Of a stretch of DNA of 64,000 bases, positions 53,298-62,600 are shown one piece after another. The notes under the pieces are model-generated. The model was not told where the DNA came from, did no database searches, and saw nothing but the letters and a program-made list of their open reading frames with translations. Each line of letters opens with the position of its first letter. Within the stretch, counting starts at the first letter, position 1. Location: contig NZ_LKEU01000010.1 in assembly GCF_001766835.1 (NCBI RefSeq), positions 124,001-188,000 on the forward strand. The letters run 5' to 3'. The position numbers and the translations under genes are program-made. Source of the DNA: Acetobacterium wieringae. GTDB taxonomy: Bacteria > Bacillota > Clostridia > Eubacteriales > Eubacteriaceae.

Positions 53298-54758
53298 TCA
53301 CACCTTCTGACTGAATTTAAGAACTGGCTTGCGCACCGCTTTAACCTCATCTAACCGCCCGACAATGGTATCATGGGGTGCCGATTTTACTGCTTCAGGA
53401 TTTTCTTGTGCTTCCCGGGCAATCTGTTTCATCGCCGCAATGAAAGCATCCAGGGTTTCTTTGCTTTCGGTTTCGGTTGGTTCAATCATCAGTGCTTCTT
53501 TGACAATCAGCGGAAAATAGATCGTCGGCGGATGATAGCCAAAATCAATCAGACGCTTGGCAATATCAAGTGCCGACACCCCCGCTTTTGCCTGCTTCTG
53601 CGCCGAAAAAACCACCTCATGCATACAGGTTTTTCCAAATGGCAATTCATAATCCTCACAAAGCCCAACCCGGATATAGTTGGCATTTAGTACCGCCATT
53701 TCCGAGGCCTCCCGTAGTCCCTTTGCCCCTAATGAACGGATGTAGGCAAAGGCTTTAACGACCACCAGAAAATTACCATAAAACGATTTAACCCGACCAA
53801 TTGACAGTGGCCGGTCGCCATCAAGATAATAGCCATTGGTGCCGCTTTCCACTACTGGCCATGGCAGAAAGGGAACCAAATCTTTTTTGACCCCCACCGG
53901 GCCGGAACCCGGGCCGCCACCGCCATGGGGCGTACTGAAGGTTTTATGGAGATTGAGATGTACCACATCAAAGCCCATGTCGCCGGGGCGGGTTTTGCCC
54001 ATGATGGCATTCATATTGGCCCCGTCATAATAGAGCAGTCCCCCCGCCTGATGGACGATCTCGGCTATTTCAACAATGTTTTTTTCAAACAAGCCCAGAG
54101 TACTGGGATTGGTCAGCATCAGTCCGGCAATTTCATCACTCATTACCGCCTTTAATGCCTCAAGATCAACCCCACCAGCCTGGTTGGACTTCACCTCGAT
54201 GACATCAAAACCTACGACCGCCGCCGAAGCCGGATTGGTGCCATGGGATGAATCCGGCACGACAATTTTTTGTCGCTTGGTATCACCACGGTGCTGATGA
54301 TAGGCTTTAATAATCATCAGTCCCGCCATTTCGCCATGGGCACCAGCTGCCGGTTGCAGCGATACCCGTTCCATTCCGGTGATCTCTGCCAGCATCCGAT
54401 CGGTTTGGTAAAGAACTTCCAGACAGCCCTGAACAGTCTGCTCCGGCTGATAGGGATGAACCCCGGTAAAACCTCGGTATTGAGCCACCGCTTCATTAAC
54501 TTTGGGGTTATATTTCATGGTACAGGAGCCCAGGGGATAAAAACCCGAATCAACCCCGTGATTCAGCTGCGACAAAGCTGTAAAGTGACGGATGGTATCG
54601 ATCTCGCTGACCTCCGGTAAGGCCACTTCCTCAGCACGTAAAAGCACTTCGGGGATCATGGTATCAATGGATAGCTCGGGAACATCACACGTTGGTAGAA
54701 TATCGGCTTTTCTTCCCGGCACCGACTTTTCAAAAATAAGCGCTTCTTGTTTAATCAC
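53298..54758 (-). CDS. gcvPB: Glycine dehydrogenase (P-protein) subunit 2
   Basis: 486 residues from a GTG at 54758 that overlaps the end of gcvPA by 8 bases. PLP lysine near residue 269 in [20 protein letters not shown]; other motifs are [31 protein letters not shown] and [13 protein letters not shown]. With GcvPA it decarboxylates glycine and loads the aminomethyl group on lipoylated GcvH. The split P-protein is common in Firmicutes. Confidence 0.96.
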   Translation of the reverse strand: MIKQEALIFEKSVPGRKADILPTCDVPELSIDTMIPEVLLRAEEVALPEVSEIDTIRHFTALSQLNHGVDSGFYPLGSCTMKYNPKVNEAVAQYRGFTGVHPYQPEQTVQGCLEVLYQTDRMLAEITGMERVSLQPAAGAHGEMAGLMIIKAYHQHRGDTKRQKIVVPDSSHGTNPASAAVVGFDVIEVKSNQAGGVDLEALKAVMSDEIAGLMLTNPSTLGLFEKNIVEIAEIVHQAGGLLYYDGANMNAIMGKTRPGDMGFDVVHLNLHKTFSTPHGGGGPGSGPVGVKKDLVPFLPWPVVESGTNGYYLDGDRPLSIGRVKSFYGNFLVVVKAFAYIRSLGAKGLREASEMAVLNANYIRVGLCEDYELPFGKTCMHEVVFSAQKQAKAGVSALDIAKRLIDFGYHPPTIYFPLIVKEALMIEPTETESKETLDAFIAAMKQIAREAQENPEAVKSAPHDTIVGRLDEVKAVRKPVLKFSQKV

Positions 54759-56097
54759 AATGCTTCACCACCTTTTCTACCAGCTGATCAATTTCCTGAC
54801 GGGTTCGTTTTTCAGTGACCGCCAGCAACCAGCCGTACTCAAACTCTGGATAGGCCTTTTTTAATTCATAGCCACCGATGATTCCATCCCCCAGCAGATC
54901 TTTGTTTAAGCCTTCCGGTGCGGTTGTGCCGATAACCGCAAACTCTTTAAAGAATGGGGCTGTAAAGGCCGGGGTAAATTTCCCGGTGGCAATCAGCCTG
55001 TCATGGAGATAATGGGCTTTGCGAAGGCATAGGGTAGCCACCTCTTTTAGCCCCGCCTTGCCCAGTAACGTCAGATAAATCGTTGCTGCCAGGGCATTCA
55101 GGGCCTGGTTCGAACAGATATTGGACGTCGCCTTATCCCGCCGGATATGCTGTTCTCTGGTCTGAAGGGTTAAGACAAAGGCTCGTTTGCCGTCATGGTC
55201 AGTGGTTTGTCCAACCACCCGACCGGGCAATTTTCGCATCAGAGCCTTGGTTGTTGCCATAAAGCCCAGTCCCGGCCCGCCGAAACTAATCGGATTCCCC
55301 AAGCACTGACCATCTCCAACCACGATATCGGCCCCCAATTCGCCAGGAGATCTAAGAATGGCCATGGAAATGGGATCGACAGAGGCAATAAACAACGCTT
55401 TTTGTTGATGGGCAAGGTCCGCCACCCGGCTCAACTCTTCAATAACGCCAAAAAAGTTCGGACTTTGCACAATCACCGCAGCAGTCTGCGCGCCGCATAA
55501 GGCTTCAAGCTCGTTTAAATCGATGGTACCATTTTGAAAACCAATTTCTCTTACCCGCACGTTTTTAAAGTGGGCGTAGGTTTGCACCACCTGGCGATGC
55601 TCAGGAGAAACGGTGTTGGCAATCAGCACTTCGTTCCGACCCGTCTGACTGACAGCCATTGCCACCGCTTCGGCCAGTGCCGTTGCGCCATCATACATTG
55701 ACGCATTGGCAATCTCCATTCCGGTCAACTCACAGATCATCGATTGAAACTCAAAGATTGCCTGCAAGGTGCCCTGACTGATTTCCGGCTGATAGGGTGT
55801 GTAAGCCGTGTAGAATTCCTGTCGGGAGGTCAGACTGCCAACAACACTGGGAATAAAATGATCATACGCCCCGGCTCCCAAAAAACAAGTGCAGCTGTCC
55901 AGGTCGGTATTTTTTTGTGCCAGCTCCCGCATCAATGTGATCAGTTCCATTTCTGACAGGGCTTCTGGCAACGCCAGTTCCCGGTCCAGCCGGACTGCCA
56001 CGGGGATGTCCGCAAAAAGTGCATCCCGGGAGGTCAGACCCAGTTTTTCAAGCATCGCTTGTTGTTCTTCCCCGGTTGTTGATAAATAAGATGCCAT
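54751..56097 (-). CDS. gcvPA: Glycine dehydrogenase (P-protein) subunit 1
   Basis: 448 residues, GGAGG before the ATG. Family motifs: [69 protein letters not shown] and [20 protein letters not shown]. It forms the alpha half of the split P-protein with GcvPB. Starts 13 bases after the GcvT-SHMT fusion gene. Confidence 0.96.
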   Translation of the reverse strand: MASYLSTTGEEQQAMLEKLGLTSRDALFADIPVAVRLDRELALPEALSEMELITLMRELAQKNTDLDSCTCFLGAGAYDHFIPSVVGSLTSRQEFYTAYTPYQPEISQGTLQAIFEFQSMICELTGMEIANASMYDGATALAEAVAMAVSQTGRNEVLIANTVSPEHRQVVQTYAHFKNVRVREIGFQNGTIDLNELEALCGAQTAAVIVQSPNFFGVIEELSRVADLAHQQKALFIASVDPISMAILRSPGELGADIVVGDGQCLGNPISFGGPGLGFMATTKALMRKLPGRVVGQTTDHDGKRAFVLTLQTREQHIRRDKATSNICSNQALNALAATIYLTLLGKAGLKEVATLCLRKAHYLHDRLIATGKFTPAFTAPFFKEFAVIGTTAPEGLNKDLLGDGIIGGYELKKAYPEFEYGWLLAVTEKRTRQEIDQLVEKVVKHCD

Positions 56098-56110
56098 CGA
56101 TGTTCCTCCT

Positions 56111-58753
56111 TTATAGTGTGGCTTTCAGTTTTTCAAGCTGTTCCATTATCGCTTCATCGTCAAAGCAGTATTTCATTGTAGTAAACTGGCTGCGGAGCTT
56201 TTTAACGTCTTCCGCCACCGCTTTTTTACGCAGAATCACATCGGCCATCAATTCAGCCGTCTCTTTAAAGGCTGCCTTGGTAAAGCCAAAGCGGGTCATC
56301 TCGGCAACACCAATGCGGATTGCCCCGGAAGCGGTAAAGCCCTCTTCCTCCGGTGTTGCCTGATAATTAATGATGATATTGCTTTCTTCGAGACGTCTGG
56401 CCACTTCTGGACCAATGCCATAGCCAACCTTCACCACCACCTGGTGGGTCTCGGTATAGGAAATCTGTGGATCGCCGGCCACATCAAGTCCAGCTTCGGC
56501 CAGCGCTTTGGCAAAATATTTGGCATTCTCAATGACAGTGCGCTGATAATCATCTTTGAAATAATTCATTTCGTAGGCCGCCATTAACAGACCCAACATT
56601 GTGCCGAGATGGTGGTTGCTGACACTGCCCGGAAACGCCCGGGTCTCGATGGTTTCCCAAAGACCATACTTATAATCATCCTTGTCATAATTTCCGGCGA
56701 TGACCCCACGCTGGGTACCAAAAAATGTTTTATGGGTGGAACCGGTCACGAGCTCAGCCCCTTCTTTAAAGGGATCCTGGAAGTGATCACCGACCAGTCC
56801 CAGGACATGGGCCATGTCATACATAATCACCGCATTGAGTTTCTGATCATCGATAAATTGGCGTATTTCCTGTACCGGTTCTTTGTGCAGAACCATGCTC
56901 TTACCAAAGATAATTAATTCCGGTCGATACGTCGCAATGACTTTTTTTGTTTCTTCGACATCGATCTTAAAGAGATTGTCCGGCTCCACCGGGAAATTGA
57001 CAACTGCCGTTTTTTCCGTCCGGGGATCGACGGCAATATAGTCATGCAGGGCGCCCATTGGCTGGGCACTCAAATGACCACCACGGATGATATGATTGTT
57101 CAGGATATAACCCAACCGCTTGGCCTCAACCTTGCGGTTGACCCGATTCTTGTAATCCATCAGAGCACTAAAGACTGCCGTATTGGCCATCTGACCACTG
57201 ATTACCCGGGTTTCAACCTCGGCACAGTTAAAGTACTGCTTGAATTCTTCCATCAGCAGGTATTCAATCTCGTCGATAAAAGCCGTTCCCTGATAATAAA
57301 AAACGTCATAATCATAAAACGATTTGGTTTTTTTGTGCTCTGCATAGCGAAACGACGGATCCATCACCGATAACAACCTTACCGCCGGCGAATGAGCCTG
57401 TTCCGACGGGATCAGGTTGATGGTTTCATACTGCCGGTGATGGGTGTTGTCAAGGCTCTTCTTTAGCAGATTTAGGGCTTTGCCGGGATAATTGGCGGCG
57501 CTTTCAAACTGTCTTGTTACCTCCACGCCATAAAGAATCGGGCGGGCATACGGGGGCGCATCACTTTTTAAATGATATGGCACAATCACCGCCGCAACCC
57601 GTTTGTTGCGGATTTCGACCTCCACCGGATCGTTGATTTCGACATCTCCATCAAGCAGCGCCAGACCAATCCCACGCATCGCTTTTTCATCGGTTATCTT
57701 GCTATCCAGTCCATAGCCTTCGGCTTTTAAATAGGGTACCATGGTGGCACTGGTGATCACGCCAACTTCCCTGCCATCTTTAAAAACCTTACATCCGGCC
57801 CGGGCTACACCTTTTCCGGTAATCGCCAACGATCTAACAATTCTGGGCAGTTTGGATAAATCACTAAAATCGCGTTCCATAATCGACTTAAAGCCACAAT
57901 ACTGTTCACGAAGTGGTGCCCGGCCCAGATAGTTGCCTTTATCCTCGGCAAAACTGACAGCAAATTTGGCCAGCGGACAGGAGAAAATCGGAATCTCCTG
58001 TCCCTCGCTATCCAGTCCCAGTTCGTGTCCATATAGCGGCAGACCGGCTTCCAGTCTTAATGTATCCCGGGCCCCCAGACCGACGGCCATGGCACCCAAT
58101 CCCAGCAGCTTTTCCCAGATTTCCGGGCTTTGCTCCGCCTTGGCAAACAGTTCAAAACCCAGGGGTTCTCCCGTATAGCCGGTTCGGGCAATCAGGAGGG
58201 GGGCCCCGTGGTAATTAAGAATTCCCAATGCATTCTTAAGGGGTTCGGTCAAAAATTCGCTTCCGGTCAATTTTTTTAAAATATTCTTGGCTTCCGGGCC
58301 TTGCAGTGAAATCATCGCCAGCTCAGCGGATTGATCTGTTATTTGGGCATCAAAGGCTTTGATTTCATTATTCAGATGCTGCCAATCTTTGTCGGCGTTG
58401 GCCGCATTCACTACCAGCAGGTAGCGATCTTCATAAAAGCGGTAAAGGTAGGCATCATCAATGGCACCGCCGTTTTTGTTGGGAATCATCGTATACTGGG
58501 CCTGAAGCAGATCCAGCGCAAAAACATTGTTGGTCAGGACATACTGTAAAAAAGCGGTGGCCTCTTTTCCGGTGATGATGAAGCGGGCCATATGTGAAAC
58601 ATCAAAGATGCCCGCTTTAATCCGGGTATGGAGATGCTCATCAACAATGCCATGGGGATACTGAATTGGCATCTCCCAGCCCCCAAAATCTACCAAGGTG
58701 GCTCCGGCTTTGACGTGATTGTCATATAATACGGTGTGTTTTAAATCTCCCAT
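56111..58753 (-). CDS. GcvT aminomethyltransferase fused to a divergent serine hydroxymethyltransferase
   Basis: 880 residues from the ATG at 58753 (a TTG at 58786 overlapping gcvH is possible). Residues ~1-390 are GcvT (T-protein): YDNHVKAGATLVDFGGWEMP, IFDVSHMARF, ARTGYTGEPLGFELF and GLGARDTLRLEAGLPLYGHE. A short linker (~390-415) leads to a full-length SHMT-like domain (~415-860) keeping the PLP lysine (K675 in GSTHKTFFGTQRG), DMAHVLGLVG, the SGQMANTAV cofactor loop and the carboxylate Arg in GAIRIGVAEMTR; the YAEH loop differs from the usual YAEGYPGKRYYGG. T-protein makes methylene-THF from the GcvH-bound group; SHMT joins it to glycine to give serine. Seen directly; channelling is inference. 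Confidence 0.93.
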   Translation of the reverse strand: MGDLKHTVLYDNHVKAGATLVDFGGWEMPIQYPHGIVDEHLHTRIKAGIFDVSHMARFIITGKEATAFLQYVLTNNVFALDLLQAQYTMIPNKNGGAIDDAYLYRFYEDRYLLVVNAANADKDWQHLNNEIKAFDAQITDQSAELAMISLQGPEAKNILKKLTGSEFLTEPLKNALGILNYHGAPLLIARTGYTGEPLGFELFAKAEQSPEIWEKLLGLGAMAVGLGARDTLRLEAGLPLYGHELGLDSEGQEIPIFSCPLAKFAVSFAEDKGNYLGRAPLREQYCGFKSIMERDFSDLSKLPRIVRSLAITGKGVARAGCKVFKDGREVGVITSATMVPYLKAEGYGLDSKITDEKAMRGIGLALLDGDVEINDPVEVEIRNKRVAAVIVPYHLKSDAPPYARPILYGVEVTRQFESAANYPGKALNLLKKSLDNTHHRQYETINLIPSEQAHSPAVRLLSVMDPSFRYAEHKKTKSFYDYDVFYYQGTAFIDEIEYLLMEEFKQYFNCAEVETRVISGQMANTAVFSALMDYKNRVNRKVEAKRLGYILNNHIIRGGHLSAQPMGALHDYIAVDPRTEKTAVVNFPVEPDNLFKIDVEETKKVIATYRPELIIFGKSMVLHKEPVQEIRQFIDDQKLNAVIMYDMAHVLGLVGDHFQDPFKEGAELVTGSTHKTFFGTQRGVIAGNYDKDDYKYGLWETIETRAFPGSVSNHHLGTMLGLLMAAYEMNYFKDDYQRTVIENAKYFAKALAEAGLDVAGDPQISYTETHQVVVKVGYGIGPEVARRLEESNIIINYQATPEEEGFTASGAIRIGVAEMTRFGFTKAAFKETAELMADVILRKKAVAEDVKKLRSQFTTMKYCFDDEAIMEQLEKLKATL

Positions 58754-58773
58754 TTGCTGATCTCGCACGCTTT

Positions 58774-59151
58774 CTATTCCTGACAAAACGCTTCGTACTC
58801 GGTTGCGTCCATCAAGTCATCAACTTCTGTGGGATCATCCATTTCAACACAAATCAACCAGTTTTCAAAGGCATCGGTATTAATCAGCTCTGGCTCATCA
58901 TTCAGCGCTTCGTTAATTTTCTCGACCGTTCCGGCCACCGGCAAATAAATATCGGAAGCCGCCTTAACCGATTCGACCACCCCAAAGGTTTGATCCTTAT
59001 CGATATGATCACCCACTTCCGGCAATTCAACAAAAACAATGTCCCCCAGGGAATGTTGGGCGTAATCGGTAATCCCAATGGTGGCCCGATTGCCTTCTAC
59101 TTTAACCCATTCATGATCCTTTGAATACTTCAACCCTTCAACAATTCTCAT
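58774..59151 (-). CDS. gcvH: Glycine cleavage system H protein
   Basis: 125 residues, TGGAGG before the ATG. The lipoyl-carrying lysine is K63 in VVESVKAASDIYLPVAG; also YSKDHEWVKVEGNRATIGIT and the C-terminal NWLICVEM. Shuttles the aminomethyl group between P- and T-proteins. First gene of the operon, directly behind a glycine riboswitch. No lipoate ligase or dihydrolipoyl dehydrogenase gene is in this operon. Confidence 0.97.
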   Translation of the reverse strand: MRIVEGLKYSKDHEWVKVEGNRATIGITDYAQHSLGDIVFVELPEVGDHIDKDQTFGVVESVKAASDIYLPVAGTVEKINEALNDEPELINTDAFENWLICVEMDDPTEVDDLMDATEYEAFCQE

Positions 59152-59194
59152 TTTTCAATCCTCCATTTTTCTAATTTTACAAAAAAACAAAAAA

Positions 59195-59396
59195 AGCAGA
59201 AAGCTAGTGCCTTCTGCTCTGTTATTGACCTGAGAGATTCCTGTTTTAAAGTTGCCCCTTCGGTGCGTCTTCGCTTTCCAGAGAGATGTCCAGATGCGGT
59301 CCTCTTTACCTGAGATCATCGCCGATATTATGGCTAATACCAGCTTATTCCTTCGGTGCTGCACACTCTGCAGTCTCTCCCGTATCCATCATTCAT
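59195..59396 (-). promoter_or_regulatory. Tandem glycine riboswitch with intrinsic terminator
   Basis: Minus strand: aptamer 1 starts GGGAGAGACTGCAGAG (~59388) with GCACCGAAGG and ATCTCAGG; aptamer 2 has ATCTCTCTGGAAAGCG, GCACCGAAGGGGCAAC and AATCTCTCAGG (~59231). A hairpin AGCAGAA/TTCTGCT (59195-59218) with a T-run follows. The arrangement fits read-through when glycine is bound, turning on gcvH and the genes after it. Confidence 0.93.
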
Positions 59397-59450
59397 CATA
59401 CCATCGTTTAATTGTATTCTTCAGCCTGATCTATTTATCAAGTTGTTGTG

Positions 59451-59480
59451 AGTATACACTGCTGCCCCGGTAATTGTCAA
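59451..59480 (-). promoter_or_regulatory. Promoter of the glycine operon
   Basis: TTGACA (59475-59480), 18 bp, TATACT (59451-59456), about 50 bases upstream of the first aptamer. The spacer 59481-59690 carries a weak AGCCG/CGGCT hairpin and no gene. Confidence 0.75.
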
Positions 59481-59699
59481 CCACTGAAACCATATTATTT
59501 CAAACGGTGGCTATTTTTATTGTAACTGTCCTTTACCCGAATAGCCGCCCACTTTCGCGAAACGGCTGTTTTCTTCGTGAATTGTTATGCGTATACACTT
59601 TAATATCTGTTAGAATAAACTAGCTTTAAATGTAGAATTCAAGTGATGATGCGATACGATATTCACTCAATTTAGCGTAAACCTGTAAGGAGAACATTC

Positions 59700-62600
59700 A
59701 TGAAAAAAACACTACTTACCCTGCTCTTATTTGCCCTCTTCATCCCAATTCAAACGGTCTTTGCCGAGACTGACATCATTCCGGTTTTATCCCGCGGCCA
59801 CATTGAAAACTTAGGTGATTATCCTGCCGATCACACCTGGATCGAAAGCCCGGAGATAATTGGCACTGTTGGCCAGAGTAAACGAATTGAAGGCTTCGAA
59901 TTAAAACCCGATGCGGACGTGGCCTCGGAGATTGAACTACGTTACAACGTCCATGTTCAAAACCTCGGCTGGCTCTATGATGAAAATGATCCCAGCACTT
60001 GGGCCAAAAACGGCGACTATGCTGGCACCCGTGGCAAGGGACTGCGCATTGAAGCGATCAAAATTGTTCTGCTTGACACCACCGGCAAACAGGTATCCGG
60101 TTATCACGTCCGTTACCACGGTCATGTCCAGAATATTGGCGACTTGCCATCCGCTTCGGAAGAATGGTTCCTCGATGGTGAACAGCTTGGTACCGTTGGC
60201 AGCTCGCTTCGTCTTGAAGCATTAAAACTGGAAATTGTCAAGGATGCCACGACTGGCACCGATTTAAGTGCCTACACTGCCCTGATAAAACAAATTGAAA
60301 GTTTAAACGAATCCGACTTTAGCAAAACTTCCTGGAATAATCTGCAATCTGTTGTTTCTCAAAACAAGATTGATGAGCAAAGCAGTTCCGCTGAAATCAC
60401 CACCGCCATTGCAATTATCCAAAAGGCGATGAACCAGCTTGAAGATCTGACCCAATCAACCATTTACAGTAAAGCCGGTAGCTATGGACCAAGTAGCGGA
60501 AGCGAATCGATCAATCAGGATGTAATTATCACTACCGGTGATGTGACGCTTCAGAACTTAACAATTGATGGCAATCTGATCATTGATGAGGCCGTAGGCA
60601 ACGGTAACGTGACCTTGAACAATGTCACTGTTTCCGGTGAACTACGGGTTCGCGGCGGCGGCAAAAACAGTATTCACATTAACGGTGGCAATTATTCAAA
60701 AATTCTAATTGAACAGGCCCCGGACGGCGGTGTCCGGATTGTTGCCACCGGTCTTGACGGAGTGCCGGTTGTTTTGAGCGAAAACGCCGCTGGCGAAACC
60801 CTGATTCTCGAAGGCAGTTTCGATTCGGTAACAGTAAAAGCCCCGGATGTGGTGATTAAAACCCAAGGCCAAACCAGCATTAAAACCCTCAACGTTGAGC
60901 CCGAAGCCCAAAACACCGCCATCAATCTGGGTAGCACCACCACGGTTTCCAGTCTGGCGATTGCGTCTCCGGCGATGATCACCGGTACCGGCACGATCAA
61001 CAAGGCTGAAATAGCCTCGGATCATGTCAGTTTTGAAAAAGCGCCCGAAAACTATACGGTTGATCCCGAGGTGGTGGTGCCACCCGTGATCCCAGAACCC
61101 ACACCCCAACCCGGCGGTGGCGGTTATACCCCACCGAGCAAAATCAGTCTGAGTGTGACCACTGCCCCAACTGTTAGCCTATCTAAAACCTATGATGGTA
61201 CTACCGCCACCGATGTAACCAATCAGCTACTCGATGCAGCAGCCATCACTGGAATTGCGATCGGTGATACCGTAACCGTTACCGCCACGGCCACCTATGA
61301 TAATAAAAACGTCGGCAGTAATAAGGATATCACCATCACCTACAATCTATCCGGAGCTGCTGCCAGTAAATACACTCCACCGGTGACCACGACAATCAAG
61401 GGCGAGATTGTGACAAAAACCCTGAGCCTCCCGACAGCACCAATCTTGAAGGAATTTGACGGGACGGCAACCCTTAACACCGAAATTACCGAATCCCTTG
61501 GCCAGCTGGCCGCCGATAATCTCACGATCACCCGAACTGCCACCTATTTAGACAACAACGTAGGAACCAATAAACCGGTAACCTGTTTCTACACCCTGTC
61601 GGGAACCGACGCCGGCAATTATAGCGCCCCGGCCGACCACCCAAGCACCGGAACCATTACCAAAAGAACCCTGACGGTCTCTGGCGCCAGCCTGAATATC
61701 AATAAAACCAAAACCTATGATGGCACCACTGACGTGTTTAATGGCAAGGGCAAAATTCAAGCTGGCAATAACGCAATCAGCGTGGCAACCGGTGTCGCAG
61801 CCGACCCCACTATTATCGTCACGGCCACCGCTGCTTATGATAATCAAAACGCCGGCGACAACCGAATCATTACGGTTAGCTATTCAATTGACAGCACCTC
61901 TGCCAACAATCGCTATCAGGTCCCAGCGACAGAAACCATCAGCGATGCCAACATTACCGCACGGTCATTGACAGTAGTAGCTCCCACCCCGGTTGCCAAG
62001 GCTTACGATGGCACCGCCGATGTTTTTACGGCGGCCAATAATACGGGTATAATTTATAATAAATCGGTCACACCCGGAAATATTGCTGCACCTGATGCCA
62101 GCAAAGTGACCGTCACAGCGACTGCTACTTATGATGCCGGGAAAGACGTTGGCACTGATAAACATATCACCATTCATTACACTCTTTCTGGTGCTGCTGC
62201 CAGCAATTACCTGCCCCTACCCGATGATCACAGCAAAACCGCTGACATTACCCCGCTGATGCTAAATACCGGAGCCGTGACAGAAAAAACGAAGGAATAT
62301 GATGGTACCAGCACCGCAAAGGTTAATGTAAACCTCAGCTGCAGCGATAACAACGGTGTGTTTCAGGCCGAAGCGGGCAAAACACTTTTTTCCAAAATAG
62401 ACTCGAAATACTATACCGACAATGCTTATCAAAGTGAAACCAGTCAAACTGGAACGGGTCTTTACCTCAAATATACCATCAGCCTGGAGGGGGCTTCGGC
62501 CGACAATTATGTTTTTGCGGGGGGCGAAAAGACCCTGACTGCTACCACTAACGGCGGCAGCATTACTACGAGGAAACTATCGGTTAACGTTGAAATGTTG

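Noticed and set aside
59155..59364. 69-codon frame across the glycine riboswitch
   Set aside because: It translates aptamer and terminator sequence; the conserved RNA motifs explain the region.
59481..59690. AGCCG/CGGCT hairpin as a terminator or second riboswitch
   Set aside because: Weak stem without a good T-run and no plus-strand gene ends here.
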